Of a stretch of 64,000 nucleotides of DNA, positions 1-11,521 are shown in pieces. The position numbers and the translations under genes are program-made. Source of the DNA: Triatoma infestans (lineage: Eukaryota; Arthropoda; Insecta; Hemiptera; Reduviidae); contig JAAEAF010014938.1 of NCBI GenBank assembly GCA_011037195.1, forward strand, positions 1 through 64,000, written 5' to 3'. Numbering within the stretch: position 1 is the first letter of the stretch; every line of letters begins with the position of its first letter. The notes under the pieces are model-generated. The model did not search any database, had not been told where the DNA came from, and worked only from the letters and a program-made list of their open reading frames with translations.

Positions 1-174
1 TCTCCCCCCCCCCCCATTCTCATACAATATCGTAATTCTAAAAATTTAGTCGTCAAAAACTCTGACAAAAATTATAAAATTTCAAAAAAGGAAAAAGCTC
101 TAAGAGTGTCCGAGTTTTTAGCTCTAATGATGCGCAGCTGGAATTTGTAAATTCATACAAATATTTAGTTTAAT

Positions 175-575
175 CTTTAGTATAATCTGGTATTTTAACC
201 GTCGTAGCTTGCATATTCATTCTGTTCCTGACCGGTTCCGCATTTTCATCCATCGCTAGAGTAAATATATCCATTAACTGCGGAAAGTTCACTTTTGTTT
301 TCGTTTCACTCGACATGTGTGGTTTGTATGTGCGAGAGGTTATCTTCAAACTCAATGTTTTCGTTTCACTCGATACAAAGTGGTTTGTGTGTGCGGGAGG
401 CATAACCACAAGTGTCGTGTGAAACGGAAACATTGCGTTGAAGTGAACTCTCTGCACGAAATGGATTGATTTATTCTGACGATGAATAAAAAACCCGAAA
501 CCGGTCAGGAATAAAATAAATATGCATGCTACGTTGGATAAAATACCAGATGTTATCCAGCATTGCGGACCCATT
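175..575. repeat. Hammerhead-motif repeat, subfamily B, inverted pair
   Basis: A minus-strand copy (about 175-370) is followed by a plus-strand copy (about 370-575). Both carry the block GAAACCGGTCAGG or a decayed form of it, and the plus copy ends in ATCCAGCATTGCGGACCCAT. The same block recurs near 23.0, 26.4, 47.0, 49.2, 51.7, 52.4, 59.9 and 60.0 kb. The 5' ends face each other and the tails point outward. The minus copy has an internal duplication of the stretch beginning GTTTTCGTTTCACTCGA (near 298 and 358). The long reading frame across it is a by-product of the repeat and has no recognisable protein. Such motifs are known from terminal repeats of Penelope-like elements; assignment to that group is inference. 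Confidence 0.65.
470..515 (+). ncRNA. Hammerhead-ribozyme-like motif (subfamily B)
   Basis: CTGACGA (476-482) is followed by a weak stem-loop, then CGAAAC and CGGTC. This is the CUGANGA...GAAA...GUC order of a type I hammerhead with a very short helix III. Stem II is degraded here, so this copy is probably inactive. Confidence 0.3.
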
Positions 576-579
576 TACA

Positions 580-2270
580 TATTCACAATCTTTTATAATA
601 TTTGGATCTATTATCAAGTGTGCTAAAAATGCATTGTCTAACTAATGCTACTACTTGCAGCCGCATATAAATTAAATAATCTAAGAAGATCTGGAAACAG
701 ATCTTGGGATATAATAGCAATACTTAACGAATCTATTGACGTACGCAGTACTTTTTCCTACTGGTATATGCATTTGAATTGTTTACTAACTCCAAATATT
801 GGAGAACGCAAACTCCCAGTTCTTTAAGCAGCTATTTTCTCTTCACAAACTCAAGAACCTTACAAGGCTTGCTGCAACAAGTTACAGTACTAATTATATA
901 TATATATATATTTACACGATCATATATCTTCTATTCCAGTATATCTATAATACAAGTTTAAGCGTGTAAATAAACGCGTAGATTAATTGTAGCGATATGA
1001 AGAAAGATCACTAACTATTTGAAAGATACTCTTTGAGAGATTCAAGTTGATTTTCAAATTGTCGGGACTTAAGTTAAAAGGAAATAAGACAATAGCCGGA
1101 AAGGAGTCTTTTAAAGGAAAACAATTTTTTACTTCCTCTATGTGTTGGATACTCCTTAAGTCCAATCATACTTCAGTACGGTAAGTTTTTAATGTCCTTT
1201 TAACTTAATTTCAGGAGTCCTGTCCTTTTTATCCCAGTTCACCTAGCTTTTGACGAGAACAACAGAGACAGTCAGCTCTGGCAGCTACAGACAACTTCTT
1301 AGGGGAAGTTTGGCTCTCAAAATTGTAGCTTATTCGTCCATTCAGACCATATATATGACTAAGACCATTCCTGGCACACTGTTGCGCAAGAAAGATGGAA
1401 GTAAACGTAAAGGAAGTAAAAGAATTATTATTTAAAAAAAAGATAAAACAAAAAAGACTCTTCTCGTCTTTAGCGTAATCATTTCCTGATTACAAGGAAT
1501 TATTTGGGTAAACCAATGTGGCTTTAATGTAACAATTATTATTACATTGTTGGGTGTCTATCAAATGATAAGAGTTTTTAATTTTTTTGTTTTTTTTCAA
1601 TCGGTTGGTTTATTATATTTTCTTCTCGACTCTTTATTATATTTTTTGGGCGTTATTCGTTTTCTTAAATAACAGATCAGTAAGTCTGAAGATGGTTTAA
1701 ATACGATTGTAAAAAATTAAAAACTCCGTTATTTGTTAAATATCCAACAATCAAACCAATATATTAGATTACTGGATTTTTTCCGCTACTATCTTCAAAA
1801 AAATTTAAAAAAAAAACGCTTTTTAATAAATAATAACTCTATCGTAAAATATACTAAATCCAAAAATATCGATTACACAACTACTATATAATAGAATTAA
1901 AGAAATATTACACTGGAGAATAATTTTGTAATATAAATTATAGTCGGACACTAGATTTACATTTCTATAGTGGGAATCGTTCATGTGATAAATTATATAT
2001 ACTAACTCTTCCCACCCACCCAGTCTTATAACATTTTGATAGTAAGATAGTTCAGCCTTTCTGTTAGTATAGTCATATGAAAGGGTAGCCCATGTATATA
2101 TATATAAAATAATGATAGAGGTTTCGATAGATTCTTATGCCGAATACTAGAGAAATGACGACTAAGACCATTCTAGGCACGTAGTTGCACAGGACAGACG
2201 ACACAGCCTTTCTATATTCCAAGCTGGGAATATCTAAACAGGATAAGATAGACATGAGGGAATGGAAAAG
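580..2270. other. AT-rich sequence, no gene recognised
   Basis: Only short chance reading frames occur. The one curiosity is a diverged direct repeat: GACTAAGACCATTC at 1357 and again at 2160, with partial similarity continuing about 20 bases further. A TA run lies near 897-910. Confidence 0.5.
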
Positions 2271-2273
2271 AGA

Positions 2274-2276
<3 letters not shown>

Positions 2277-2318
<42 letters not shown>

Positions 2319-2322
2319 TAGA
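2277..2322 (+). repeat. (GA)n microsatellite
   Basis: An almost pure GA dinucleotide run that passes into GATA units. Confidence 0.9.
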
Positions 2323-2714
2323 AACTAGACATAGCTAAAGAGAAAATTGGAGATAGATAAAGAAAGAAGAGGGAAGTACTGGTGAGAGAATCCTGATTCA
2401 ACAATCACTCCCTTGGGATCAATCACCATGCAAATTATTGGTGGGATTTTACACTACCCGTGAGAGAAAGAGTAACTACAGCTGCATGTGATACTAACGT
2501 ATAAATATTCTAACATGAAGAGAATTATTAGGGTTACTCGGGGGTGGTGGTGAATTAATTAGCATTATCAATCAACCTATTTAACGATGTCCATTTTAAA
2601 GATATCGGGCTTGTAATTTTTTTTTTTTTTTATATAAATTTAGTTAATTAATAATTTCTTAAAAATAAGTAAGTACAAAATTTATTATTGTGAACATAAT
2701 GAAACTTTAAAATC

Positions 2715-2945
2715 TAGTGTGAAACACTCACACAATACTCTCTAACTTATGTTCTCAAAATTATAATTAACAAATTTTATAGTTTGTGTACCAAATATAA
2801 CGAAATTCATCGAAAACTGAAAAAGCTGTTCAGTAAAAGCGCACTTCCGGCTTACTAATTTTCTTAAAACTTGGAATTTTGGCCATCTATTTATTTCTAA
2901 TTAATACTGTTTGGATGGTAAAATTGTATAAACAACTGTTTATAC
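2715..2945 (+). repeat. R repeat, 5' part
   Basis: This is the 5' portion of the window's dominant repeat. It starts with GTGTGAAACACTCACACA, carries GCGCACTTCCGGCTTACTAA and ends near the TTTGGATGGTA block. A minus-strand fragment follows immediately, making an inverted arrangement. Confidence 0.75.
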
Positions 2946-2994
2946 TTAGTAATTTGACCAACTCTGTTATGTATTACACGTAAACCACTATGGT

Positions 2995-3335
2995 TTTTGC
3001 AAAATAGTTTCTTTTTTTTTTAACTTTTTTGAGGTAGGTTTTGATGCGATTTTCTCCAAAAAATGGTTACACCGACTTTCATCTAAACTCAGTATATCAA
3101 CTACCTGTAAGATATAAAGGGAAACAACTTTTATTTGTATTATTATCCCAGTGAAATTCATTTTAGAGTACTTTGAAGAAGGTTAAGGTTATAGACTTCT
3201 CTCTAAACTGTCATTTCGGTATGTATTATAAGATCCTATTATTTACATAATGAGAATTAAATGTATTGCTCATCCGAGTGTGAAGAAAATCGGTAGACCG
3301 GAAGTGAGATTTTTACTGCACAGTTTTATTCTACG
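2995..3335 (-). repeat. R repeat, internal part, inverted
   Basis: Read on the minus strand, it shows CTCACTTCCGGTCTACCGAT (from near 3315), AAATAAAAGTTG (near 3140) and a GAGAAAATCGC-type block (near 3050), all in the usual R order but strongly diverged. Confidence 0.6.
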
Positions 3336-3479
3336 ATTTACTGGGATATAGATAACAATATGTTTCTTCCAATTTGTTTATACGCTTCTCTAAGTGTTGT
3401 TCTTAGTTTTTAGTTCACCCCAGATGTACGATTAAAAATTAAAGCCACTTTAATTTAGTAAAAATTTCAAGTTTAAAGA

Positions 3480-4560
3480 TGATTTCTTTCTGAATCCGGA
3501 TCCTGTCAAAGTCTCCCATGCTCTCCAATATCACCTTACATTCCTCGAGTCCTGTTTTTTTTATTGGAAAATCAAAGTAAACATAGATATATGAAAGTAT
3601 GTACTCTTCTTCCAATTTACATTAATGGAACACCCATTCACACAGCTGACCATACGCGTTATCTTGGACAATTCTTGGACAGGCGACTGACCTGAAACCT
3701 TCACAAATCTTAAGTGAAAACACGTTTCAGATTGCTCTACATACTGCTCGATAAATGCTCAAAATTATCGCTCACCAATAAAACACTTTTTTTACATCTC
3801 CTTAAGCCCGCAAGGGGTATCTGTTGCATGCAGTTACTTGGGAAGGGGGGGTAGCGACTCCACGGGTTACCATAGCTCAGTAGTCCATGCATTTCGTCAG
3901 AACAGTATATAATATACTTAAACTACATATACTCTACACTTTACAGACAAGGACAAGCATAGCACACAAATAAGGGTCCTCCGCCCCTAGTTAATTGGCG
4001 TAAGCCGAGAGAGAAGGAAGGGATTTGCTCAGTGGTAGCACGCTGGACTAGCAACCGGAGGTCTTAGGTTTGAAACCAGCATACTGCTCTTAGATTTTTT
4101 CTTCCTAGGAGCTTCTACAACTCACTGCCCGGTGATAAGCAAATGTTGTCTGCAGCTAGAGAACACTCTTGGAGGCCGACACTGCACTGAGAAGGCTCCG
4201 GGGGGCACAATAGATCTTTCAGGTCGTAGTGCGATAATCCCCTTCAACAATCTACAGTCTATATCTCTTTACTGAGATTACTGTAGACTTATGCCGCTGG
4301 CACTGTACGGAACTGCCAAGCATTCTGTTCTGAATCGCTGATCAAAACCATCCAATCTAAAACTCTCCGTCACATTATAAACAGTCCTTTCTATGTATAT
4401 ACAACCTTACCCTCCACACAGATCTCAATATTCCTTTCGTCAACACTCTGGCAGATACCCTTTATAACAAATTCCACAATAAGTTCCGACCATACTCTAA
4501 TCCTTTAGCCCAAGTCCTCAACTCACATTCTCTCCCTGGAAATCGGATACTCCCTGGAAA
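3480..4560 (+). pseudogene. Jockey-like non-LTR retrotransposon RT remnant, split by a SINE
   Basis: Translated fragments match the C-terminal third of Jockey-type reverse transcriptase. RYLGQFLDRRLT (about 3655-3690) is the usual thumb-side motif, followed by LLDKCSKLSLTNKTLFL. After the SINE come KTIQSKTLRHIINSPFYV (about 4346-4400), a frameshift, and NLTLHTDLNIPFVNTLADT and FRPYSNPLAQVLNSHSLPGN to about 4555. Stops and frameshifts run throughout, and the catalytic FADD region is not present. In the autonomous element this enzyme copies the element's RNA at a nicked target. The SINE at 4010-4225 interrupts it. Two minus-strand Jockey-like remnants lie at 15-16 kb and 20 kb. Confidence 0.65.
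4010..4225 (+). mobile_element. SINE family 1 (tRNA-derived)
   Basis: The tRNA-like head has an A-box-like TTGCTCAGTGGTAGC (about 4023-4037) and a degraded B-box TAGGTTTGAAACC (about 4067-4079). The family-specific body ends in ACTGCACTGAGAAGGCTCCG. The same body and head, inverted, occur at 56701-56931, at 31754-31975 and (3' part) at 35085-35160. The anticodon-loop region CTAGCAA would read AGC (Ala), but the stem is imperfect and the other copies differ, so the parent tRNA is uncertain. Confidence 0.7.
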
Positions 4561-4708
4561 ATAGTAAGTGATAGTCATCACTAGACAACTACCAATCAAG
4601 TCATTGCAATGACCATATCTGCTTATTACTTATTGTAAAATTGCTTACAGTAGTTGTTAATTTCAAATAAAGAAAGAAAAGAAGGTAATCTGTTGGTGTA
4701 AACTATGT

Positions 4709-5308
4709 ACGAGGGTGGTTTGAAAAGTTCTCGGAATGAACTAGAAAGAAGTGTCTTACCTCGGTGGAACTGCTTTTATTTTTCAACATAGTCTCCCTGT
4801 AGACTAATGCATTTGGTCCAGCGATGTTCCAATGCCTTTATCCCATCTCGAAAATGAGATTCCTCCAGGCCTGCAAAGTACCTCTCCAATTCGGCTGTCA
4901 GTTCTTCCGTTGTAGGAAATCTCCGTCCACCGAGGAAAATTTTCAGCTTGGGGAAGAGATGAAAGTCTGATGGTGCCAAATCAGGTGAATAAGGTGGATG
5001 TGGCAACAATTCGTACCTCAGTTCATGAAGTTTTGCCATGGCAATAACACTTGTGTGCGGGCGGGCGTTGTCCTGATGAAAGATGACTTTCTTCCTTGCC
5101 AAACCAGGCCTTTTTTCGCGTATCTTTTCCTGTAGTTGGTCTAGGAGGTTTGCATAGTATTGCCCCGTAATTGTTTGGCCAGTAGGAAGATAATCTATCA
5201 GCAGAATGCCTTTTGCATCCCAGAAAACTGAGGCCATGACCTTTCCGGCCGAACGTACTGCCTTTGCTTTCTTTGGTGGTGGTGACTCAGCATGTTTCCA
5301 CTGCTTTT
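4709..5308 (-). mobile_element. mariner element, 3' half
   Basis: One mariner terminal repeat is seen at 4709-4738 (ACGAGGGTGGTTTGAAAAGT and following bases), next to the transposase C-terminal half on the minus strand. The other end and the N-terminal half are missing beyond about 5308, where similarity stops abruptly in AT-rich DNA. Confidence 0.85.
4776..5308 (-). pseudogene. mariner transposase, C-terminal catalytic half
   Basis: This open frame of about 177 codons matches the catalytic half of a mariner transposase, the enzyme that cuts the element at its terminal repeats and inserts it at TA. HQDNARPHTS carries the second catalytic aspartate and YSPDLAPSDFHLF the third, with 34 residues between them, which is the DD34D signature of mariner. 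DYLPTGQTITGQYY and the terminal GDYVEK before the stop are also typical. The frame is open up to the breakpoint near 5308, before a natural start. The DNA-binding domain and the first catalytic aspartate (in the ETWV motif) are absent, so it cannot be active. The short undamaged frame suggests fairly recent truncation. It belongs to a different mariner lineage from the copy at 16.4-17.7 kb, whose termini differ. Confidence 0.85.
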
Positions 5309-6795
5309 ATATACGCGATTATATTATGATTTAAGAATACAAGAATTAAAGAATTTAAGAATAAATCTGAAAACAATTACACGATTGAAGAAACTTAGAG
5401 TTGTAATTTCGCGATTAGAATTGTAATCAGGGCAGTTAGAGTAAAGTCTTGTGAGTAGGATAATAATTCTAAAGTAAGTTATAACTTAATAAGATGAAAA
5501 CAGAAATGTGATGGTAACAAAATAATAATATTATTATTGAGAGAAATGATATAAGTGTTATTGTTTAAACGTCAAGTGTTTAAGGAATGTCTTGAAGGGT
5601 TTATCACAAGGAATGTCTATTAATTAGAAATGTTAGTTGACGAACATAAGAGGTTGGAATGGAGTAGCTGTGCGAGCGGTTTAACATTTACATTATAGCA
5701 CACTTTATTAAGGTGGTAAACATTACAGACATTCCTAAAGTAATAACTGTCTACAACCGACACACAATCTTAATTCATGCTCAATAATGTGATATCGTTT
5801 TCTCTTAAGTTAATCAATTTTAATAATCTTAACTTTTGCACATTCCTTATTTTATTATAACAAATATTCAAGGAATGATTAAACTTCAATTTAAAAAATG
5901 TCTCCAACTAAACTCTCTTGTCTTTTCGTATAAATACTTATCATAATCTCTTCTTCATTAAACAGACTGTTCTTCATTATAACCTTAAATTGTTAGTAAT
6001 CTTTTTCAAAGATGATTTTATTGTGATGGACATCTATAAAATAACAGCAGATTTAATAATGAATTGGTAGTCCAGATCAGAGCCAGGTAAACGACTTTAA
6101 AGTCAAACTATTAGCCAAAACTTATAACGGACCTATTCCAAGTTGGTCAAGGTCGTAAAACCACAGAAATGATGATGGTGGACTTATTAAAGTAGAAATT
6201 TTCAAGGTAATAAAATTTTCAAAGACTTGGCTTCAAGGACTTGGCTTGTTACTGCTTTAGAAATAACTTTAAACCTTCGACGTATCATAGGAGTAAAATT
6301 TAGTCGGTAGTAAGAAACAAACTATAGTTCCATTTACGCGTTAAAAATAAATAAAAAAATCATGAACATATTTTAAAGGAATAGCAGTGTTACCTACTGA
6401 CGCTTCAAATCACTTCCAAAAATCTGGCCTGAACCTCTCACACGACACTGAATATTAATACAATATTGTGTTAATGCAAAATAAGTTCAAAATTTCACTT
6501 CATATTTTACTCATTTGTTATAACGTTACATGGGAAGCAAGTATCTACCCAGACAAGTAGAAAAAATGTGATTACATTGTAGTCCATTAGAGAATGCCAA
6601 CAAACCGGGAGATGAAGTTGTTGGCGTTCCGAGATTTTTCATATGTAGGGTTGCCAGGTGAAAAATGTAAATAAATGTGATTAACATTTCAAAATATATC
6701 ATTTAGGAAAGAAATATACCATATTTTTTTTTAAAACTTTATTAAATAAAAACCAACTTAAATCTTTCAAAATTCGTTAATTTATAACAAAAAAA
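5309..6795. other. AT-rich sequence, no gene recognised
   Basis: No coding signal. A short block around 6544-6610 (CTACCCAGACAAGTAGAA, then ATGTGATTACATTGTAGTCC) recurs inverted near 30280-30340, suggesting one more low-copy repeat. Confidence 0.45.
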
Positions 6796-6799
6796 AAAC

Positions 6800-7457
6800 T
6801 GGTGTGAAACACTCACACAACTTTCTCTAACTCCAGTTTTCAAAATTATAATTGACAAATTTTATAGTTGTGTATCAAATTTAATGATATTCGTCAAAAA
6901 CTGAAAAAACTCTCCAATATAAGCGCACTTCCGGTTTACTAATTTTCTTGAAACTCGGAATTTCGGCCATCTATTTATTTCTAATTAATTCTGTTTGGAT
7001 GATAGACTTGTATAATCAACTATGAGAGCACTTTAGAGGAAAACCTAACCCCATTCTTCCACTAAAAGTGTCCTTAAATGAATTTTCCCAGAGAAATGTT
7101 TTAAATAAAAGATGAAGATCTTTGGATATAGTTTATATACGAAGTTTCAAGAAAATCGTCGTACCCAATTTTGAGAAAATCGCGAAAAAGTAAAAAAAAA
7201 AAAAACTAGTAAAGTGGTACTTCCGGTTGAGGAATTTTGACAGAGGAGCCACTGTCAGATGCCATGATGATATCTAAACGGAATATCAAGTTTCAACTTT
7301 CTACGGTTTTTCCTTTTTGAGCACACACAGACCATTTGCTAAAAACCACTTTTTTGAACTCAGGAGACCTCAAAACGGATGTTTCCGGTGAAAATTCGAC
7401 ATCGAAAATTTGACACGATTACAATACTTCCTCTTACTAGGAGTAAGAGACAGTAAT
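6800..7457 (+). repeat. R repeat, copy with both ends
   Basis: It starts at GTGTGAAACACTCACACA and ends at the 3' block CACGATTACAATACTTCC followed by the hairpin CTCTTACTAGGAGTAAGAG. Internal landmarks in order are CACTTCCGGTTTACTAA, TTTTAAATAAAAG, GAGAAAATCGCGAAAAAG, GGTACTTCCGGTTGAGGAAT and CCTCAAAACGGATGTTTCC. It encodes no protein. Together with 41368-42295 it defines the element. Confidence 0.8.
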
Positions 7458-7544
7458 AAATGCACATAGAGCTGAGGCCATAAAATCTTAGATGTCAATG
7501 TCATCTGATTGTCAGTTGGTGTAGACCACCCTTCAATTATTTGT

Positions 7545-7740
7545 AACCTAAATTGTTAGTTTTGTTATTTTTGACACTTGGTGAGAGTGGACCCGGCGGA
7601 ATGCGTTGGCGCAAGCTCTGCGCGCGCCATAAACGAGACTGCCATCAACCAATCAGCATTCAGTATTTGTTCACTGATGATTGTGTGGCGCGTGATGAGC
7701 GCGCTAATATTATTATCATCGCAGTGATCAGATAAATATA
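7545..7740. other. Short GC/CpG-rich patch in AT-rich DNA
   Basis: GCGTTGGCGCAAGCTCTGCG, a CGCGCGCC stretch and GTGTGGCGCGTGATGAGCGC stand out from their surroundings. No TATA box, terminal repeat or coding match was recognised. It may be a regulatory fragment of an unidentified element. Confidence 0.35.
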
Positions 7741-8059
7741 TCATTTTTAGACGTATATTTAGAGTCTGATATCATATATCAATAAAAACAAAATATATCA
7801 AGGTGATATTAAACATATTAGATCTGGCAATCCTATTCTTATGAACCCTGGATATCCAACTAAACGAACAACATCAGTCCTAAAAATTTTATACTGCACT
7901 GTCCGACACAAAATGATCAAATTCATGGCGAGGAAAAAATTAAAAACATTGAATAAACCAAGTAACATATGAAATTTAACGCTACAATTTTGGGAAGTCA
8001 CCGGAAATCATTTCTTTTTTTAAGAAAATGTTTATGTTCGTTGAGGGAGAAAATTAAAA

Positions 8060-8480
8060 AAAAATAAAAAAATACTGTAATGTAGCACTTCTGGTTGAAC
8101 GATTTTCTCCAAATTTGTAATTCTAGGAATGCTATTTATGGATATAATATTATTTATGTGTTAAAACCACGCATTGTACTTTTAGCGGAATGCTTATGTT
8201 ACTGTTTCCACAAAACTTCTCAAAAAGAATTTTCCTAAGAAAATGTCTGCATATAGTATATGAAGTTTATAGAAAATTGGCTGAAGCCGTTTTCAAGAAA
8301 ATTGCGAAAAAACTATAAAAAAACAAACCCCATTCAATAAAGTTGCACTTTTGGTTGATAGACATTCACAAAAACTTTCGTAGTATCTAAAATCAAGATT
8401 GAGCTTCTTATGTCTTTTCGTTTTTGAGTTATTTATTAGCGGACATACATACATATTATTCGTAAAGAAAAATAAAAAAA
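8060..8480 (+). repeat. R repeat, diverged internal and 3' parts
   Basis: GTAGCACTTCTGGTTGAACG, GAAGCCGTTTTCAAGAAAAT and TCTTTTCGTTTTTGAGTTAT keep the R order. It is more diverged than the 41.4 kb copy and lacks the 3' hairpin. Confidence 0.6.
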
Positions 8481-8597
8481 ATACTCAGGGAACCTCAAAC
8501 AATGTATGCGGAAGATGTAAGAAGGTGAGAATTGGAGTTATTAGGAGACTGAGGGAAATAAACAAGTACGATATGCTGGAATACTGATGTAATGAAA

Positions 8598-8895
8598 TAG
8601 AAACACAAACTGCAAGAACTTTACACTGTTAATAAATGTTAGAGAATAAGTTAGCTAGAAAATAATTGAAAGAGAGACAGACTGGCTGACTATTAGAAAG
8701 TATGTAGAATGATGTTGACTGACTGGTGGTGTCGATAACTCTTCTAAATCTATATTCTTTTTGTAAGGCTATCTCACCTCTATTTATATGGTATTCTCCC
8801 TCCCTAGTTTGGCCTAGGTAGCGAGTAACTAATGATTCAAATCCTCAAGAATTTTATTGATTCTAATGTTTTGGATCCTATTTCAATTCTCCGAA
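8598..8895 (-). mobile_element. Solo LTR, family 1, minus half of a head-to-head pair
   Basis: On the minus strand it shows the LTR order: CTACCTAGGCC block, TATA-like CATATAAATAGAGG (about 8785-8798), AGTCAGCCAGTCTGTCTCTC, then GTAAAGTTCTTGCAGTTTGT. These blocks match LTR copies at 9 kb and 55-56 kb. It meets a plus-strand copy at about 8895 through GGATCC...TTCTCCGAATAGCGGAGAA. Confidence 0.6.
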
Positions 8896-9215
8896 TAGCG
8901 GAGAAAAACACAAAAATGACAATCTAGTGTTTAAAAACTCACTACCTAGGCCTGACTATGGTGGGGGACTCTGTATATATACCTAAGGAAGAACAGTTTT
9001 ACAACAGTTTACGACCAGTTAATAACCAGTTAATAACCAGTTAATAACCAGTTAATAACCTTCTACTACCTTCTCTTCTCTCATTAGTCTGTCTCTCTAT
9101 ATATATATATCCCTCGCTACATAACTTCTATTGTAAAGTCATTGCAGTTTATGTGTTTTTCTCTTCTCTTCGCGGATCCTATTACATAATGTATTTCTGT
9201 TGAAAACTCAAATTC
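8896..9215 (+). mobile_element. Solo LTR, family 1, plus half of a head-to-head pair
   Basis: AGCGGAGAA, the CTACCTAGGCC block, TATA-like CTGTATATATACC (about 8970-8982), ACAGTTTTACAACAGTTTAC, ATTAGTCTGTCTCTC and GTAAAGTCATTGCAGTTTAT are in LTR order. The 3' boundary is not clear. No internal domain, primer-binding site or polypurine tract was found. Confidence 0.6.
9014..9060 (+). repeat. 11-bp minisatellite (about 4 copies)
   Basis: Tandem copies of CCAGTTAATAA lie downstream of the LTR's TATA box, in what would be the start of its transcript. Confidence 0.9.
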
Positions 9216-9570
9216 GAAAATTAAGATACAGCAGTAAGAGTAAGTAAGAAAACACTCAATCGTGATTTTTCTCTTTCTCACATCTCACATTTCTGTGAGT
9301 GAAATTTTTCTTCAAGGTTTACTAGTGAAAGCGGCGCCTCCATTTTGAAATTATAAATAGTGAATATAAAGTGTTGTAACTGGACCTTACTCGACTTTTG
9401 ACTCTCCACATAGCTTTGTTTTCCATGATGATGTCATAGCTTTTATGATGATGTCATGATTTGAAGAAGGAAACGCAAGAAAAGTTTCTCTCTAATAAGT
9501 AATAAGGCCAGTCTGAATTCCAATTTTTAATTGCTAATTTCTTGTAGTAAAGTTACAATATAATACAATA
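9216..9570. other. No gene recognised
   Basis: Nothing identifiable apart from the duplicated phrase ATGATGATGTCAT around 9426-9460. Confidence 0.4.
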
Positions 9571-10312
9571 TGTAATGGTACCGCAAAGATAATGCAATCA
9601 CAGCAGAGAGACTAAGAGAGGCCCTCTCTGGTTAATAGAGACTACTCTCTGAATTAGGCAGGCTAGAGTGGGAGAACCTGTGTATATGAAGCCAGTGGAA
9701 TCTATCAGAGGATTATCTATCAGATACACCAGTATCAGATTATCAGATACTCGGCATCGTGGGTCATATCTTTACTCACCCATTCATTCCTATCGATTTA
9801 ACGCAAAGATAATGCAACCACAGCAGAGAGAAGAGAGGCCCTCTCTGGTTAATAGAGACTACTCTCTGAATTGGGCAGGCTAGAGTGGGAGAACCTGTGT
9901 ATATAATCTATCTAGAGGATATCTATCAGACACAACCAATCATCTATACATCGCATCGTGTCATATCTTTACTCACACCATTCATTATATCATTTTATCG
10001 CAAAGATAATGCAACCAAAGGAGAGAGAAGAGAGGCCCTCTCTGGTTAACAGAGACTACTCTCTGACTTAGGAAGGCTGGAGTGGGAGAACCTGTGTATA
10101 TATGCCAGTGGGAATCTATCTAGAGGATATCTATCAGATATAACCATACAACTATACATCGCATCGTGTCATTTCTTTACTCACACCATTCATTCTATCA
10201 TTTTCATTACAAAGTCCAGTGCAGTTAGTGTAAAGTTAGCTACATTATATTAGTGTCTTCATACCTCGTTCATTTATCAAACCTAATTTCTCTCCTTAAC
10301 AACCCCATTATA
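9571..10312 (+). mobile_element. Solo LTR, family 1, with three tandem promoter modules
   Basis: It begins TGTAATGGTACC and ends CAACCCCATTATA, the same termini as the 14629-14943 copy. The upstream part is repeated three times (units starting near 9583, 9803 and 10000). Each unit has GCAAAGATAATGCAA, a GAGAGGCCCTCTCTGG stem, AGAGTGGGAGAACCTGTGTA with a TATA-like continuation, and CATCGTG...CATATCTTTACTCAC. A single downstream part follows with AAGTCCAGTGCAGT. No matching flanking duplication is visible (CAATA versus AATTT). Confidence 0.8.
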
Positions 10313-11215
10313 AATTTTGAGGAACACGTACAATATTTTATTGTTTTTATATTAACCCCACCATCAAAACAATGTTTACATATTCAAATCATCATCCCTA
10401 AATTGGAATACTCAACTTCATAAATGTATGTTTATTGGGGCAAAATCAGAGATCAATAAAATATAATATTAAAAGGAAACTTGAAAAATATTCCTATTTT
10501 CATATCAGTTTCTTTTTCTTATTCTTTTCAGCTGGTGAATATATGCTGAAGAATATTTGGATATTAAGAAATAAGTTGGGATTATCGTTAAAAAGGGTTT
10601 TCTACATCAAAAGAAATTGGTTACGAAAAGCGAGAGAGCTATGGGTAAAAGGAAAGAAAAACAGCGAACTAACAAAATATGGGAAAGTAGGCAGTAAATC
10701 TTATCTGGAAAATATCGCCCCATTCTACCAAGTCATGCATCTTCATATTCAAGCTATGAGAGTTACTCCCCACATACCCATACTCTTTCCCTGGTTTTCT
10801 TACAAATATTTCTCAACAATGTTTGCTGGTTATCTTTTCTTTTTTTCACTTGCAACAGAGCAAGTGAGCAAGTGCAGTGAGCAACTCTTTCTTTGATTTA
10901 TTTCTGCTAATAAAAGGCACAAAAACTGTGACAATATTGTTTACAGTCAGTCAATCTGATTAATAATAAACTACAAAAACAAACAACTGATACAAACACT
11001 CTTAACATTTTAGTATGCCTTAAAGAACGAATATTTTTTTATTTCTTTATAGATTATAGAATTCTAGCGAGAAGTTGTTCGGGGGGGAGGAGTTCGGTAG
11101 CGTCAATATCTAGAAAAGAAGATCGAAAAGTGAAGTGGCAGGTACGAACCCAGCAGTGAGCACCGTGTACTACCAGGGAAACTGTTTAATGTACTTTCGG
11201 CTGGCTTAAGCAACT
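10313..11215. other. No recognised gene; one unassigned 153-codon frame
   Basis: An open frame at 10435-10896 (+) would encode a 153-residue, Lys/Phe-rich product. It has no motif I recognise and starts inside AT-rich DNA just downstream of a solo LTR. Its composition looks like chance reading of AT-rich sequence. I would not call it a gene without transcript evidence. Confidence 0.35.
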
Positions 11216-11521
11216 CTCTATACCAGTGATGGCGAACCTTTTGAGCTCGGTGTGTCAACATTTTGAAAAATAGAAACATAATTTTCGTGGCGTGTCACAC
11301 ATCAAGTTAATTATTTGTTTAATGCATTTAAAATGCAAAAACCAAAATTATGAAACCAATAGTTTACATTTAGAGACTTGTCTTACATATTTCATTGACA
11401 CTTAACATACAAAATCAAGTAATATATATATAAAATATAATTGAACAAAAACAGAAAAACAATATAAATTTATACAATTAGAAAATAAATATATATGAAA
11501 AATTAGTGACTTTTTTTGGTG

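Noticed and set aside
4018..4082. Functional tRNA gene
   Set aside because: A- and B-box-like sequences are part of a SINE repeated elsewhere; acceptor stem and B-box are degraded.
10435..10896. 153-codon open frame as a possible gene
   Set aside because: Low-complexity Lys/Phe-rich product, no recognised motif, no splice or promoter context, in AT-rich DNA beside a solo LTR.
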